Part shown: in pieces, positions 9,864 through 22,452 of the stretch | Numbering within the stretch: the stretch's first letter is position 1 | How the letters are laid out: every line of letters begins with the position of its first letter | Origin: Streptomyces sp. B21-083 | GTDB taxonomy: Bacteria > Actinomycetota > Actinomycetes > Streptomycetales > Streptomycetaceae | NCBI RefSeq assembly: GCF_036898825.1 | Contig: NZ_JARUND010000002.1 | Coordinates: 2,294,001-2,358,000 of the forward strand | Direction of reading: 5' to 3' | DNA length: 64,000 nt | Made by a program: the position numbers and the translations under genes | The notes under the pieces: model-generated | The model's input: the letters and a program-made list of their open reading frames with translations, nothing else | What the model was told of the DNA's origin: nothing | Databases searched by the model: none

Positions 9864-10847
9864 TCAGCCCGCGTCGGCCATCTCTTCGGTGAGGTTGGAC
9901 TCCGTCCCCGGAACGCCCAGGTCCTGGGCCCGCTTGTCGGCCATGGCGAGCAGCCGGCGGATTCGGCCCGCGACGGCGTCCTTGGTCAGCGGCGGGTCGG
10001 CGAGGGCGCCGAGCTCCTCCAGGGAGGCCTGCTTGTGCTCCATACGCAGCTGTCCGGCCGCCGCGAGATGCTCGGGGACCTCTTCGGCGAGGATCTCCAG
10101 CGCGCGCTGGACCCGGGCGCCGGCGGCGACGGCCGCGCGCGCGGACCGTCGCAGGTTGGCGTCGTCGAAGTTGGCGAGGCGGTTCGCGGTTGCCCGGACC
10201 TCACGGCGCATCCGCCGCTCCTCCCAGGCCAGCACGGACTCGTGTGCGCCGAGCCGGGTGAGGAGGGCGCCGATCGCGTCCCCGTCGCGGACGACCACCC
10301 GGTCGACACCCCGCACCTCGCGGGCCTTGGCGGCGATCGAGAGTCGTCGGGCGGCGCCGACGAGGGCGAGCGCGGCCTCGGGGCCGGGGCAGGTCACCTC
10401 CAAGGACGAGGAACGTCCCGGCTCGGTGAGCGAGCCGTGGGCCAGGAAGGCACCTCTCCAGGCCGCCTCCGCGTCACAGGTCGCCCCGGAGACCACCTGG
10501 GGGGGCAGGCCCCTGATCGGGCGCCCACGGCCGTCCACGAGCCCTGTCTGGCGGGCCAACTGGTCACCTCCCGCGACCACCCGGACGACGTAACGGGAGC
10601 CGCGGCGCAGTCCGCCGGGTGCCATCACGATCAGTTCGGAACTGTGGCCGAAGATCTCCAGAATGTCCCGCTTGAGCCGACGGGCCGCCATCGCGGTGTC
10701 CAGCTCCGCCTCGATCACGATGCGCCCGCTCACCAGGTGGAGGCCGCCGGCGAACCGCAGAATGGCGGAGACCTCCGCCTTCCTGCAGCAGGTACGGGTG
10801 ACGGGGAGCCGGGAAATCTCGTCCTTCACCGCTGCCGTCATCGCCAT
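9864..10847 (-). CDS. whiA: Sporulation regulator WhiA
   Basis: A 327-residue DNA-binding protein needed in Streptomyces for sporulation septation, where it acts with WhiB; homologues occur across Gram-positive bacteria. The N-terminal two thirds have the degenerate LAGLIDADG homing-endonuclease fold (residues about 1-220, with [20 protein letters not shown]). The C-terminal helix-turn-helix carries [20 protein letters not shown] (about 275-295). The length is normal. It is the last gene of the uvrC-rapZ-yvcK-whiA run and overlaps the previous gene by 10 bases (10838-10847), so translation is coupled. Confidence 0.97.
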   Translation of the reverse strand: MAMTAAVKDEISRLPVTRTCCRKAEVSAILRFAGGLHLVSGRIVIEAELDTAMAARRLKRDILEIFGHSSELIVMAPGGLRRGSRYVVRVVAGGDQLARQTGLVDGRGRPIRGLPPQVVSGATCDAEAAWRGAFLAHGSLTEPGRSSSLEVTCPGPEAALALVGAARRLSIAAKAREVRGVDRVVVRDGDAIGALLTRLGAHESVLAWEERRMRREVRATANRLANFDDANLRRSARAAVAAGARVQRALEILAEEVPEHLAAAGQLRMEHKQASLEELGALADPPLTKDAVAGRIRRLLAMADKRAQDLGVPGTESNLTEEMADAG

Positions 10848-11905
10848 GGGCCGATCCTTCCATGCATCCGAAAAATACGGTCGTACGCGGCGGCCAACAG
10901 CTCCGTATCGTGCCGAGGAGATCCGTCGGTCCGGGCCACCGGCGCCAGCTCGACCGCGGCACCGAACCGCTTGGCGGCATCGGTCAGCAAGTCGCGGTCG
11001 GGCACGGCGGCCTCGTCGGCCAGCACCACGTCCAGGGCGAGTTTAGGGGCGTGTCGTCCCAAAACCTCCAAATGACGCTGCGGTGAGAAGCCTTCGGTTT
11101 CTCCGGGTTGCGGCGCGAGGTTCAGCGAGAGTACCCGGCGGGCCTTCGTCTCGGTGAGCGCCTCCAGCAGCTCGGGCACCAGAAGGTGCGGAATCACGGA
11201 GGAGAACCAGGATCCGGGCCCGAGAACCACCCAGTCGGCGTCCAGGACGGCGGCGACGGCTTCCGGGACGGCGGGCGGGTCGTGCGGCACGAGGTGCACG
11301 GTCTGCACCTCGCCCGGCGTCAACGCGACATTCGCCTGCCCCCGTACGGTGTCGACATCGTCGGGCCGATCCGGGTCGTGGCCCCTGACCAGAGCCTGCA
11401 GTTCCAGCGGTACGGCGGACATCGGCAGGACCCGGCCGTGCGCGCCCAGAAGCCTGCCGACCAGGTCGAGGGCCTGGACGTGGTCGCCGAGCTGCTCCCA
11501 CAGGGCGACGATCAGCAGGTTGCCGACCGCGTGTTCGTGCAGCTCGCCCTTGGACTGGAAGCGGTGCTGGATGACGCGGGCCCAGGTCTGGCCCCATTCG
11601 TCGTCGCCGCACAGGGCGGCCAGCGCCTTGCGCAGGTCGCCGGGCGGCAGGACGCCCAGCTCGTCGCGCAGGCGCCCGCTCGAGCCGCCGTCGTCGGCCA
11701 CGGTGACGACAGCGGTCAGGTCGCCGGTGATCCGGCGCAGTGCGGCGAGGGAGGCGGACAGGCCCATGCCGCCGCCCAGGGCGACGACCTTGGGCTGGGC
11801 GCCCCGGCGGCGCGGCCTGGCGCCGCGGGCCTCGACGGGCCGGCCCGCGCGACCCTCGGGGGTCACCCGGCGCAGCCTGCCCAGCCGCGGTGTACGTCCC
11901 GTCAT
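10838..11905 (-). CDS. YvcK/CofD-like protein (gluconeogenesis factor family)
   Basis: A 355-residue member of the YvcK/CofD-like family, which binds UDP-sugars and affects growth and cell shape on gluconeogenic carbon in Bacillus. The core begins at about residue 38: [19 protein letters not shown], then [19 protein letters not shown] and [14 protein letters not shown], the phosphate- and nucleotide-binding signatures. The basic N-terminal 35 residues are variable. It overlaps rapZ by four bases (ATGA) upstream and whiA downstream. The rapZ-yvcK-whiA order is conserved through Gram-positive bacteria and supports the assignment. Its biochemical role in Streptomyces is not established from sequence. 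Confidence 0.93.
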   Translation of the reverse strand: MTGRTPRLGRLRRVTPEGRAGRPVEARGARPRRRGAQPKVVALGGGMGLSASLAALRRITGDLTAVVTVADDGGSSGRLRDELGVLPPGDLRKALAALCGDDEWGQTWARVIQHRFQSKGELHEHAVGNLLIVALWEQLGDHVQALDLVGRLLGAHGRVLPMSAVPLELQALVRGHDPDRPDDVDTVRGQANVALTPGEVQTVHLVPHDPPAVPEAVAAVLDADWVVLGPGSWFSSVIPHLLVPELLEALTETKARRVLSLNLAPQPGETEGFSPQRHLEVLGRHAPKLALDVVLADEAAVPDRDLLTDAAKRFGAAVELAPVARTDGSPRHDTELLAAAYDRIFRMHGRIGPWR

Positions 11906-12954
11906 TCCCGTCCCATGTCCCGGTGCACGATCACGGTCTCCACGCCCTGCGAGGCAAGGCGCGCGGCGAGCTTCTCGGAGGTGGCGACGGAACGGTGCTT
12001 GCCGCCGGTGCAGCCGACCGCGATCGTCACATAGCGCTTGCCCTCGCGGCGGTATCCGGCGGCGATGAGCTGCAGCAGCTCCGCGTACCGGTCGAGGAAC
12101 TCCTTGGCGCCGGGCTGGTTGAAGACGTACGCCGACACCTCCTCGTTGAGGCCGGTGTAGGGGCGCAGCTCCGGGACCCAGTGCGGGTTGGGCAGGAACC
12201 GCATGTCCACGACCAGGTCGGCGTCGACCGGGAGGCCGTACTTGAAGCCGAAGGACATCACCGTGGCCCGCAGCTCGGGCTCCTCGTCGCCGGCGAACTG
12301 GGCGTCCATCTTGGCGCGCAGTTCGTGCACGTTGAGGCTGGAGGTGTCGATCACCAGGTCGGCGTCGCCGCGCAGTTCGCGCAGCAGTTCGCGCTCGGCG
12401 TCGATGCCGTCGACGATGCGGCCGTCGCCCTGGAGGGGGTGCGGCCGGCGCACCGACTCGAAACGGCGTACCAGGGCGTCGTCCGAGGACTCCAGGAAGA
12501 CGATCCGCCGGGTGACGCCCTTCACCGCCAGATCGGCGAGCGAATCACGGAGATTGTCGAAGAAACGCCTGCCGCGTACGTCGACGACGACCGCGATCCT
12601 GGCCACGTTGCCCTGGGAGCGGGCCCCGAGCTCCACCATCGTGGGGATCAGCGCGGGCGGCAGGTTGTCGACGACGAACCAGCCGAGGTCCTCCAGACAC
12701 TTGGCGGCCGTCGAACGGCCGGCTCCGGACATACCGGAGATGATCACCAGCTCGGGGATGGCCGCCTCGGCGGTCCCGGCTGTCTCGATGCCCGTACCCA
12801 CTTGCTCTCCGTCTTCCTGGCCCGGTGGTGCCTGGCCCGCCGTCTCGCCCGGTGCCGGACCCTCGGCGTGCCGCGAGCGATCATCGCCCGCTTCCTTGTG
12901 ACCTGTCTGGCCGTCCGCTGTGCGCTCGGCCTTCGGTGTCTCGTGCTCGGTCAT
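11902..12954 (-). CDS. rapZ: RapZ-family P-loop nucleotide-binding protein
   Basis: A 350-residue protein of the RapZ/YvcJ family. After a charged, low-complexity N-terminus of about 70 residues (unusually long compared with the roughly 285-residue family norm) comes the P-loop GMSGAGRST; arginine in place of the invariant lysine is usual in actinobacterial members. The C-terminal domain has [20 protein letters not shown] and [14 protein letters not shown], both diagnostic. In E. coli RapZ binds small RNAs controlling glucosamine synthesis; in Gram-positives the role is less clear. The start overlaps uvrC by four bases and the end overlaps the YvcK-like gene by four. Confidence 0.93.
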   Translation of the reverse strand: MTEHETPKAERTADGQTGHKEAGDDRSRHAEGPAPGETAGQAPPGQEDGEQVGTGIETAGTAEAAIPELVIISGMSGAGRSTAAKCLEDLGWFVVDNLPPALIPTMVELGARSQGNVARIAVVVDVRGRRFFDNLRDSLADLAVKGVTRRIVFLESSDDALVRRFESVRRPHPLQGDGRIVDGIDAERELLRELRGDADLVIDTSSLNVHELRAKMDAQFAGDEEPELRATVMSFGFKYGLPVDADLVVDMRFLPNPHWVPELRPYTGLNEEVSAYVFNQPGAKEFLDRYAELLQLIAAGYRREGKRYVTIAVGCTGGKHRSVATSEKLAARLASQGVETVIVHRDMGRE

Positions 12955-15068
12955 GTCTCCTGCCCCCGTCGCTCGTCCGGAGCGCCCGCGGCTACGGGCT
13001 CCCCCGGGGACCCCGCTCTCGTCTCGGGTTCCCCGTTCTGCGTGTCTGCCTTGTCTGCCTTGTCTGCCGTGTAATCCATGATCTCTCCGGTCGCCGTGTT
13101 CACGGCGGGCGCGGCCGGGGCCGCCTCTGCGAGGGCCACGGCGATCGTCTCGGCCGTCTTGAGGCCTATGCCGGGAACCTCGCGGATCTGGTCGATTGTG
13201 GCGGACCGCAGCTTTTTCACCGAGCCGAAATGCTTGATCAGCGCCTGTTTCCGGGTTTCACCGAGGCCTGGCACGTCGTCCAGGGGGCTTGCCCGGAAGC
13301 GTTTGGCCCGTTTGACGCGCTGATAGGTGATCGCGAAGCGGTGGGCCTCGTCACGGACGCGCTGGAGCAGATACAGGCCCTCACTCGTACGGGGGAGGAT
13401 CACGGGGTCGTCCTCGCCGGGTACCCAGACCTCCTCCAGGCGCTTGGCGAGGCCACAGACTGCGATGTCGTCGATGCCCAGCTCGTCCAGCGCCCGCTGG
13501 GCGGCGGCCACCTGCGGCTGCCCGCCGTCGACGACGACGAGCTGCGGCGGGTAGGCGAACCGCTTGGGCCGCCCTTCGTCGTCCTGCAGCTCCCCGCCGG
13601 GTTCCTTGCCGAGCTCCTGGCCGGTTCCCGAGCCGGATTCCTGGCCGTCCGCCCACTCTCCGGTCTTCTCCTTCTCGGCGATGTAGCGCTTGAAGCGGCG
13701 GCCGATCACCTCGTGCATGGACCGGACGTCGTCCTGTCCCTCGAAGCCTTTGATCTGGAACCGGCGGTACTCGCTTTTCCGCTGCAGGCCGTCCTCGAAG
13801 ACGACCATCGAGGCCACCACGTCGTCGCCCTGGAAGTGGGAGATGTCGTAGCACTCGATCCGCAGGGGGGCGCTGTCCAGGTCGAGGGCCTCGGCGATCT
13901 CCTCCAGGGCGCGCGAGCGGGTCGTCAGGTCGGAGGCGCGCTTGGTCTTGTGCAGCACGAGAGAATGCTGGGCGTTGCGCTGCACGGTCTCCATCAGGGC
14001 CTTCTTGTCGCCGCGCTGCGGGATACGCAGCGAGACGCCGGATCCGCGCCGCTCAGCCAGCCACTCCTGGACGGGTTCCACGGGGTCGGGCAGCGCGGGG
14101 ACGAGGACCTCCTTGGGTACGGAGTCACCCTTCTCCTCCCCGTAGAGCTGCTGGAGGGCGTGCTCGACCAGTGCGCCGGTGGTGATCTCCTCGACCTTGT
14201 CGGTCACCCAGCCCCGCTGGCCGCGCACCCGCCCACCGCGGACGTGGAAGATCTGGACGGCCGCTTCCAGCTCGTCCTCGGCGACCGCGATCAGGTCGGC
14301 GTCGGTCGCGTCGGCGAGCACGACCGCGCTCTTCTCCATGGCCTTCCTGAGGGCCTCGATGTCGTCGCGCAGACGGGCCGCCCGCTCGTACTCCATCTCC
14401 TCGGCCGCTTCCGTCATCCGCTGTTCGAGCCTGCGGATGTACGTCCCTGTTCGGCCCGCCATGAAGTCGCTGAACTCGTCGGCCAGGTCGCGGTGTTCCT
14501 CGGCCGAGACCCGCCCGACGCAGGGTGCCGAGCACTTGCCGATGTAGCCGAGGAGGCAGGGGCGCCCGGTGCGGGCGGCGTTCTTGAAGACTCCGGCCGA
14601 GCAGGTGCGCACCGGGAAGACGCGCAGGAGCAGGTCCACGGTGTCGCGGATCGCCCACGCGTGCCCGTAGGGCCCGAAGTAGCGCACACCCTTGCGCTTC
14701 TGACCGCGCATCACCTGCACGCGCGGGTACTCCTCGTTCATCGTCACCGCGAGATACGGGTAGCTCTTGTCGTCGCGGTACTTGACGTTGAAACGGGGGT
14801 CGTACTCCTTGATCCAGGAGTACTCCAGCTGGAGCGCCTCCACCTCAGTGGACACCACCGTCCACTCCACGGAGGCCGCCGTGGTGACCATCGTGCGGGT
14901 GCGCGGGTGGAGCCCGGTCAGGTCCTGGAAGTAGTTGGCCAGGCGCTGGCGCAGGCTTTTCGCCTTCCCGACGTAGATCACCCGGCGGTGCTCGTCGCGG
15001 AATCTGTACACCCCGGGAGAGTCCGGGATCTGTCCCGGCTTGGGGCGGTAGCTGGAGGGGTCGGCCAT
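12951..15068 (-). CDS. uvrC: Excinuclease ABC subunit C
   Basis: A 705-residue nuclease subunit that makes both incisions in nucleotide excision repair with UvrA and UvrB. Residues about 15-95 are the GIY-YIG domain ([20 protein letters not shown]). [10 protein letters not shown] is the cysteine patch and a UvrB/UvrC helix motif lies near residues 205-240. The RNase H-like EndoV domain ([20 protein letters not shown]) is near residue 390-410 and the C-terminal helix-hairpin-helix pair ([20 protein letters not shown]) near 590-650. An acidic/glycine insert around residues 465-500 and a 50-residue tail are lineage-specific. A -10-like TAGGGT seven bases before the ATG suggests a leaderless transcript. 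First gene of the whiA operon. Confidence 0.97.
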   Translation of the reverse strand: MADPSSYRPKPGQIPDSPGVYRFRDEHRRVIYVGKAKSLRQRLANYFQDLTGLHPRTRTMVTTAASVEWTVVSTEVEALQLEYSWIKEYDPRFNVKYRDDKSYPYLAVTMNEEYPRVQVMRGQKRKGVRYFGPYGHAWAIRDTVDLLLRVFPVRTCSAGVFKNAARTGRPCLLGYIGKCSAPCVGRVSAEEHRDLADEFSDFMAGRTGTYIRRLEQRMTEAAEEMEYERAARLRDDIEALRKAMEKSAVVLADATDADLIAVAEDELEAAVQIFHVRGGRVRGQRGWVTDKVEEITTGALVEHALQQLYGEEKGDSVPKEVLVPALPDPVEPVQEWLAERRGSGVSLRIPQRGDKKALMETVQRNAQHSLVLHKTKRASDLTTRSRALEEIAEALDLDSAPLRIECYDISHFQGDDVVASMVVFEDGLQRKSEYRRFQIKGFEGQDDVRSMHEVIGRRFKRYIAEKEKTGEWADGQESGSGTGQELGKEPGGELQDDEGRPKRFAYPPQLVVVDGGQPQVAAAQRALDELGIDDIAVCGLAKRLEEVWVPGEDDPVILPRTSEGLYLLQRVRDEAHRFAITYQRVKRAKRFRASPLDDVPGLGETRKQALIKHFGSVKKLRSATIDQIREVPGIGLKTAETIAVALAEAAPAAPAVNTATGEIMDYTADKADKADTQNGEPETRAGSPGEPVAAGAPDERRGQET

Positions 15069-15372
15069 GTCTCACACCCTACTGGCGGGGTGTGACAGTG
15101 CGGTGATCCTGTGGACGGCCACCGCCGGGCCCCGGGGAGGGCCGGCGGGAAGGGAGAGCCCCAGCGGCCACGCGTGTTGCGCCTCAGGTGTTGTCGCGCC
15201 TTGGTCAACACGCTTCAATGCGGGGGAACTCGGGGCGGTGAACGGCCGCGTACGTACGTGAGGACACCAGGACACGGGGGCGGGACGCCTCGTGCGCCCG
15301 CCGGGCCTCCTCGGTTCGACCCACGCGCGCGGTCCGACCAGCCGCCGTGATCATTCACAGAAGGGCCCCTGT
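15069..15372. other. 304-bp divergent intergenic region uvrC / HTH gene
   Basis: Holds the uvrC promoter at its left end and the upstream region of the plus-strand HTH gene. I see no open reading frame with a convincing start and no RNA gene. No clear promoter for the HTH gene could be picked out. Confidence 0.5.
15076..15098 (-). promoter_or_regulatory. Promoter of uvrC, leaderless, with a degenerate damage-type -35 region
   Basis: On the minus strand TAGGGT (15081-15076) lies seven bases before the ATG at 15068. At the spacing used by the damage promoters stands CTGTCACACCC (15098-15088), which keeps TGTC-A but not the following GTG. The same bases form an 8-bp inverted repeat (15072-15079 with 15088-15095). 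Confidence 0.55.
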
Positions 15373-16335
15373 ATGCGCCAATCCTCACCCCACGCGGACG
15401 ACGTCATCGCGCAGGACGTCACCGCGGAACTGGACACGGCCCTGCGGAACGGCCCCTTCCACATGGCTCTGCGGGCCGCGATCACGGCGCGTGGTCTGCC
15501 GCTGCAACGCGTCCAGCACCATCTGTGGCGGTACGGGGTCAAGGTCGGCGTCACCAGTCTGAGCTACTGGCAGCAGGGCGCCCGCCGCCCGCAGCGCCCC
15601 GAGTCGCTGCGGGCCGTGAGAGCCCTGGAGGAGATCCTCCAGCTACCGGAAGAATCGTTGATACGGCTGCTGGCCCAGGACGACGAACGTGTCGGCACGC
15701 AGCGTCCCGCCGCGCGGTCGTACCGCTCCCTGGTGGAGGCCTCCGGCGTCCTGGAACAGCTGCTGACGGAGCTGGGGGCACCGCTCGACGGCGGGCTGCA
15801 CACCCTCGGCCTGCACGAACGGGTACGGATCGGCACCCGCCGTGAACTCCTGACCCGTGAGGCCCACCACATCGTGCGCGCCCACCGGGACGGCACCGAC
15901 CGTTTCGTCGCCGTGCACCACGGCGACCCCGGCTGCGCCCCGGACCGTATGTCGGTGCACGCTCTGGAGAACTGCCGCACGGGGCGGATACGACGGCACC
16001 ATGACACCGGGGTGCTCGTCGCCGAACTCCTCTTCGACACACGGCTGCGCGCAGGCGACACGTTCCTCTTCAGGTACGCCGTCGAGGACGGCACCGCCGA
16101 GGTGTCCCGTGAGTACGTCCGTGGCTTCGGTGTCGCGGGCGGCCAGTACGCGCTCCAGGTCCGCTTCGACGACGGGTCGCTACCGGTACGGTGCCACCGG
16201 TTCGCCCAGCATTCGGCCGCGGCACCCCGCAGCGGCCGCCAGGACCTGCCGGTCAGCGCCCGCCACCGCTCGGTCCACCTCGTCGAGCCGAGGCTGCGCC
16301 CGGGCATCCTGGGCATCGGCTGGGACTGGGAGTGA
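15373..16335 (+). CDS. Helix-turn-helix (XRE-like) protein of unknown function
   Basis: A 320-residue protein. The N-terminal 100 residues resemble a helix-turn-helix region: HMALRAAITARGLPLQRVQH followed by LSYWQQGARRPQRPESLRAV, as in XRE-type domains where a recognition helix precedes a WxxGxRxP turn. Residues about 130-320 form a beta-rich domain with no family I recognise, including RHHDTGVLVAELLFDTRLRA and YVRGFGVAGGQYALQVRFDD. The ATG at 15373 is chosen because the preceding 27 in-frame codons lack a start with a ribosome site; the site here is weak. It stands alone, divergent from uvrC. It may be a regulator; its target is unknown. Confidence 0.75.
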   Translation: MRQSSPHADDVIAQDVTAELDTALRNGPFHMALRAAITARGLPLQRVQHHLWRYGVKVGVTSLSYWQQGARRPQRPESLRAVRALEEILQLPEESLIRLLAQDDERVGTQRPAARSYRSLVEASGVLEQLLTELGAPLDGGLHTLGLHERVRIGTRRELLTREAHHIVRAHRDGTDRFVAVHHGDPGCAPDRMSVHALENCRTGRIRRHHDTGVLVAELLFDTRLRAGDTFLFRYAVEDGTAEVSREYVRGFGVAGGQYALQVRFDDGSLPVRCHRFAQHSAAAPRSGRQDLPVSARHRSVHLVEPRLRPGILGIGWDWE

Positions 16336-16362
16336 CGGACTCGGGGTGAGAGACCAGACGAC

Positions 16363-16400
16363 GTAAACGCTTACGTAAACGCTTGCGCAAGCGTTTACGT
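16363..16400. promoter_or_regulatory. LacI-type operator: 28-bp perfect palindrome plus a second half-overlapping box
   Basis: Positions 16373-16400 form a perfect palindrome (arms ACGTAAACGCTTGC and its complement). Immediately left, overlapping by two bases, GTAAACGCTTAC (16363-16374) is a second, imperfect copy. GTAAACG/CGTTTAC arms are typical of LacI/GalR operators. The position, just upstream of a lacI-family gene and overlapping its likely -35 box, points to autorepression with release by a sugar or sugar phosphate. Confidence 0.85.
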
Positions 16401-16422
16401 CCCCCTGCGGATGCGATACGTT
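16394..16422 (+). promoter_or_regulatory. Probable promoter of the lacI-kinase operon
   Basis: TTTACG (16394-16399) and TACGTT (16417-16422) are 17 bases apart and fit a vegetative Streptomyces promoter. The -35 box lies inside the right arm of the operator, so bound repressor would block polymerase. Confidence 0.55.
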
Positions 16423-16464
16423 GCCGCCATCGAAGCCCGATCGGGACGGGAAGGCGAGGACTCG

Positions 16465-17529
16465 ATGGCGACGATGACCGACGTCGCGCGGCATGCGGGC
16501 GTGTCCGTGGCGACCGTCTCGCACGTGCTGAACGAGACCCGTGTCGTACGCCCCGCGACCCGGCAGGCCGTCCTCGACGCCATCGAGGTACTCGGCTACA
16601 CCCCGAACACGCTGGCCCGTTCCCTGGTCACCGCCCGGACGCGGTCGATCGGGCTCGCGGTGTCGGCGATCAGCAACCCGTACTTCACGGAGATCCTCCA
16701 GGGCGTTGAGTCCGGGGCCCTGGAACACGGCTACAGCCTCCTCCTCGCCGATCCGCACGACGACCCCGAGCACGAGCGCAAGGTCGTCCAGCTGCTGCAC
16801 GAACGACGCGTGGACGGCATGATCGTCGCCCCCTCGGCGGATCCCGGCGCCCTGGTCGCCTACCTGACCCGGCACGACGTACCGACGGTGTTCCTGGACC
16901 GGGTCCTCGACACCGCCTCGGACAGCGCCCCTCGCTTCGACCAGGTGTGCGCCGAGAACGCCGAACCCATGGCCCGGCTGATGGCCCACCTCACCGCACT
17001 CGGTCATCGGCGCATCGGCCTGGTCGCGGGCCGCGCCGGTCTCAGCACGACGGCGGAGCGGATCACCGGCTATCGCATCGGCCTCGCGTCCGCCGGGCTG
17101 CCCCACGACGAACGTCTGGTGGCTCATGGCGACTCCGAGTCCCAGGGCGCCGAGCGGGCCACCGCCGCCCTCCTCTCTCTCGCCGCGCCCCCGACCGCCC
17201 TCGTCACCGCCAACAACGCCATGACCATCGGCGCCCTGCGCGCCCTGCGCGAGCGGGGCCTCACCGTGCCCGGTGATCTGGCGCTGTGCTGCTTCGACGA
17301 CTTCGCCTGGGCCGACCTCTTCACCCCGGGGCTCACCGCGATCGCGCAGCCCGGCAAGAGCATCGGCACCGAGGCCGTACGTCTGCTCCTGGACCGTCTG
17401 GCCGTCCCGGACCGCCCGACCAGGACCGTGCGGCTCCCGTGCACGTTCGTCCATCGTGAGTCGTGCGGGTGCGCCGACCCGGAGCGCCGCGAGAACCCTC
17501 GCCACGCCGAGAGAGGACCCAGTTCGTGA
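16465..17529 (+). CDS. LacI-family transcriptional regulator
   Basis: A 354-residue repressor of the LacI/GalR family. The N-terminal DNA-binding domain is textbook: TMTDVARHAGVSVATVSHVL (helix-turn-helix) and RQAVLDAIEVLGYTPNTLAR (hinge) within the first 60 residues. The rest is a periplasmic-binding-like effector domain with RSIGLAVSAISNPYFTEILQ and ending CFDDFAWADLFTPGLTAI. The ATG at 16465 follows GGCGAGGA; the upstream in-frame ATG at 16411 lies in the promoter. A 28-bp palindrome lies directly upstream. The stop overlaps the GTG of the PfkB kinase by four bases, so the regulator probably controls that sugar kinase and itself. Inducer unknown. Confidence 0.95.
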   Translation: MATMTDVARHAGVSVATVSHVLNETRVVRPATRQAVLDAIEVLGYTPNTLARSLVTARTRSIGLAVSAISNPYFTEILQGVESGALEHGYSLLLADPHDDPEHERKVVQLLHERRVDGMIVAPSADPGALVAYLTRHDVPTVFLDRVLDTASDSAPRFDQVCAENAEPMARLMAHLTALGHRRIGLVAGRAGLSTTAERITGYRIGLASAGLPHDERLVAHGDSESQGAERATAALLSLAAPPTALVTANNAMTIGALRALRERGLTVPGDLALCCFDDFAWADLFTPGLTAIAQPGKSIGTEAVRLLLDRLAVPDRPTRTVRLPCTFVHRESCGCADPERRENPRHAERGPSS

Positions 17530-18437
17530 TCGTCGTCGCCGGTGAGGCTCTGATCGACCTGGTACCGCGCGCGGCGGGTCCCCTCGCGGATCTGCGACCG
17601 GCGCTGGGCGGCGGGCCGTACAACACGGCCGTGGCCCTCGGCCGCCTGGGCTCCCCCACCGCGTTCTGCTCACGCGTCTCGTTCGACGCCTTCGGTGAGG
17701 CGCTCCTCGACGGGCTGCGCGCGGCGGCCGTCGACGTGTCGTCCGTACAGCGCGGCAGCGAGCCGACGACGCTCGCCGTCGCCTCGATCGGTCTGGACGG
17801 CTCCGCCGTCTACTCCTTCCATGTCGAGGGCACCGCCGACCGGCTGTTCACGGCACCCGCGCGCCTCCCCGACACCGTTCGCGCGGTGTCGTTCGGTACC
17901 TGCTCCCTGGTCCTGGAGCCCGGGGCGAGCGCGTACGAGGAACTGCTGCGCAGCGCCGCCGCACAGGGGGTGTTCACCGCCCTCGACCCGAACATCAGGG
18001 CGGTGCTGATCCCCGACGCGGACGCCTACCGGGCCCGTTTCAGGAGTTGGCTGCCGTCGGTGTCGCTGCTCAAGCTCTCGGAGGAGGACGCGAAGTGGCT
18101 CGGGGGAACTCCGCGCGAGTGGCTGGCCGCCGGTCCCTCCGCCGTCGTGGTCACCCGGGGCGGCGACGGGCTGACCGTCTTCACCCATGACGGAGCGGAG
18201 CACTCCGTGCCGGGCGAGGAGGTCGACGTCGTGGACACGATCGGCGCCGGCGACACCGTGAACGCGGCGCTGCTGCACGGTCTGTCGGCCCGGGACGCGC
18301 TGTCCCCGGCGGCGCTGGCCGACCTGGGCCCCGACGGCTGGACCGAGCTGCTCCGCCTCGCCGCGCGCGCGGCGGCGATCACCTGCTCGCGAGCGGGAGC
18401 GGAACCGCCGTACGCGGCCGAACTGGGCGACCTGTAG
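17526..18437 (+). CDS. PfkB-family carbohydrate kinase (fructokinase-like)
   Basis: A 303-residue ribokinase-fold sugar kinase. The N-terminus VVAGEALIDLVPR and LGGGPYNTAVALGRLG (the family's first signature, sugar contacts) and the C-terminal DTIGAGDTVNAALLHGL (anion hole and catalytic aspartate) are all intact. The start GTG at 17526 overlaps the LacI stop (GTGA), so the pair is translationally coupled. Sequence alone suggests fructokinase or a related hexose kinase; ketodeoxygluconate kinase is an alternative. No transporter or further catabolic gene accompanies it, which is unusual for a sugar operon, and the transcript ends at the strong terminator at 18459-18510. Confidence 0.9.
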   Translation: MIVVAGEALIDLVPRAAGPLADLRPALGGGPYNTAVALGRLGSPTAFCSRVSFDAFGEALLDGLRAAAVDVSSVQRGSEPTTLAVASIGLDGSAVYSFHVEGTADRLFTAPARLPDTVRAVSFGTCSLVLEPGASAYEELLRSAAAQGVFTALDPNIRAVLIPDADAYRARFRSWLPSVSLLKLSEEDAKWLGGTPREWLAAGPSAVVVTRGGDGLTVFTHDGAEHSVPGEEVDVVDTIGAGDTVNAALLHGLSARDALSPAALADLGPDGWTELLRLAARAAAITCSRAGAEPPYAAELGDL

Positions 18438-18458
18438 GGGACGTTCAGCCGACCGAGA

Positions 18459-18510
18459 CAAACGTACGGCGGCCCACGGAGGAGTTCCTCCGTGGGCCGC
18501 CGTACGTTTG
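18459..18510. terminator. Bidirectional terminator between the kinase gene and uvrA
   Basis: A perfect 25-bp inverted repeat (18459-18483 with 18486-18510) separated by only two bases, between convergent genes. It is the longest perfect stem I found in the window and should act on both strands. Confidence 0.92.
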
Positions 18511-18534
18511 CCGTGGTCCGGACTGGTGACCGGC

Positions 18535-21513
<2,979 letters not shown>

Positions 21514-21569
21514 GCCGGTCCGCACCTTTCTTGAGAGAAGTGACAGGGGCGGGGCCCCCGTGCTTTTTC

Positions 21570-21592
21570 AGACTAGGGGGAGCCACTGACAA
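21570..21592 (-). promoter_or_regulatory. RecA-NDp/PafBC-type DNA-damage promoter of uvrA
   Basis: Minus strand: TTGTCAGTGGC (21592-21582), six bases, TAGTCT (21575-21570). An exact match to the actinobacterial RecA-independent damage promoter. The transcript would start near 21563, giving a leader of about 50 bases. Confidence 0.9.
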
Positions 21593-21700
21593 CGCCGGTC
21601 GGATTCCTGAGGAGGTAACAATCCCCGGCCATCCAGCATGCCCGACGCCGCACTCGACCATATAGCACGCACATTCGATTTACGGGCGTGGCCCGCCACC

Positions 21701-21729
21701 TTCACCCGAACGTGTGGCGGGACTATCGT
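21701..21729 (+). promoter_or_regulatory. Leaderless vegetative promoter of the MDMPI-family gene
   Basis: TTCACC (21701-21706) and TATCGT (21724-21729) are 17 bases apart; the ATG at 21737 follows after only seven bases, and no ribosome binding site is present. The transcript should begin at or next to the start codon. Confidence 0.7.
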
Positions 21730-21736
21730 CGACACC

Positions 21737-22423
21737 ATGGCTGATCATGTGCGCGACCTGGCATCTCTACGTGAAGCGACGGAACGACTGCTCACCGCAG
21801 CCGCGAAATTGAACAACGATTCGGTGGCCGAGCCGTCACGGCTGCCGGGCTGGACCCGCGGTCACGTCCTCGCCCACCTCGCCCGCAACGCGGACGCTCT
21901 CGTGAACGTCATGACAGGGCGCCCGATGTACCCGTCCGCGGAGGCCCGGGACGCCGACATCGACCGGGACGCCCCGCGCCCCCTCGACGACCAGCTCTCG
22001 GACGTACGGGAGAGTTCCGCCCGTCTCCAGGAGTTGTGGGCCGCGCCCGCGGACTGGACGCGCACGGTGGAGCTGCGCAACGGGGTCACCGACGCCGCCT
22101 CCGAGGTACCGTTCCGCCGCTGGGCCGAGGTCGAGCTGCACCACGTGGACCTGGGGATCGGCTACGACCTCGAAGATCTGCCGGCGGAGTTCACGGAGCG
22201 GGAGATCACGTTCCTGGCCGACCGGTTCACCGGCCACCCCGACGTGCCGCCCACGGTGATCACGGACGGCACGCGCGCGTGGAGCACGGGAAGAGAGGCC
22301 TCCGAGCCCGAGGTCACCGTCACCGGGACGGCGCCCGAGCTGCTGGGGTGGCTCTGCGGCCGACGCGACGGAGCCGGCCTCGACGTCTCGGGCGGAGTGC
22401 TGCCCGCGCTGCCCCCTCTCTAG
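21737..22423 (+). CDS. Maleylpyruvate isomerase/MDMPI-family (DinB-fold) mycothiol-dependent-type enzyme
   Basis: A 228-residue protein with the N-terminal four-helix DinB/MDMPI fold: LREATERLLTAAAKLNNDSV, then SRLPGWTRGHVLAHLARNAD, which contains the conserved PGWTRGHVLxH motif with the first metal-binding histidine. RRWAEVELHHVDLGIGYDLE carries the HxxxD pair completing the metal site. The C-terminal domain is a small alpha/beta cap. Family members use mycothiol, the actinobacterial thiol, in isomerisation or transfer reactions; the substrate here is unknown. The ATG at 21737 is set by the leaderless promoter; a longer frame upstream to 21638 has no ribosome site. It is divergent from uvrA and precedes an MBL-fold hydrolase. 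Confidence 0.85.
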   Translation: MADHVRDLASLREATERLLTAAAKLNNDSVAEPSRLPGWTRGHVLAHLARNADALVNVMTGRPMYPSAEARDADIDRDAPRPLDDQLSDVRESSARLQELWAAPADWTRTVELRNGVTDAASEVPFRRWAEVELHHVDLGIGYDLEDLPAEFTEREITFLADRFTGHPDVPPTVITDGTRAWSTGREASEPEVTVTGTAPELLGWLCGRRDGAGLDVSGGVLPALPPL

Positions 22424-22452
22424 GCCCAACGCGTCGCTATAGGCTGCACGCC

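Noticed and set aside
16373..16400. Perfect 28-bp palindrome as a terminator for the HTH gene
   Set aside because: The GTAAACG/CGTTTAC arms and the position before a lacI-family gene fit an operator much better; it may still form a hairpin in read-through RNA.
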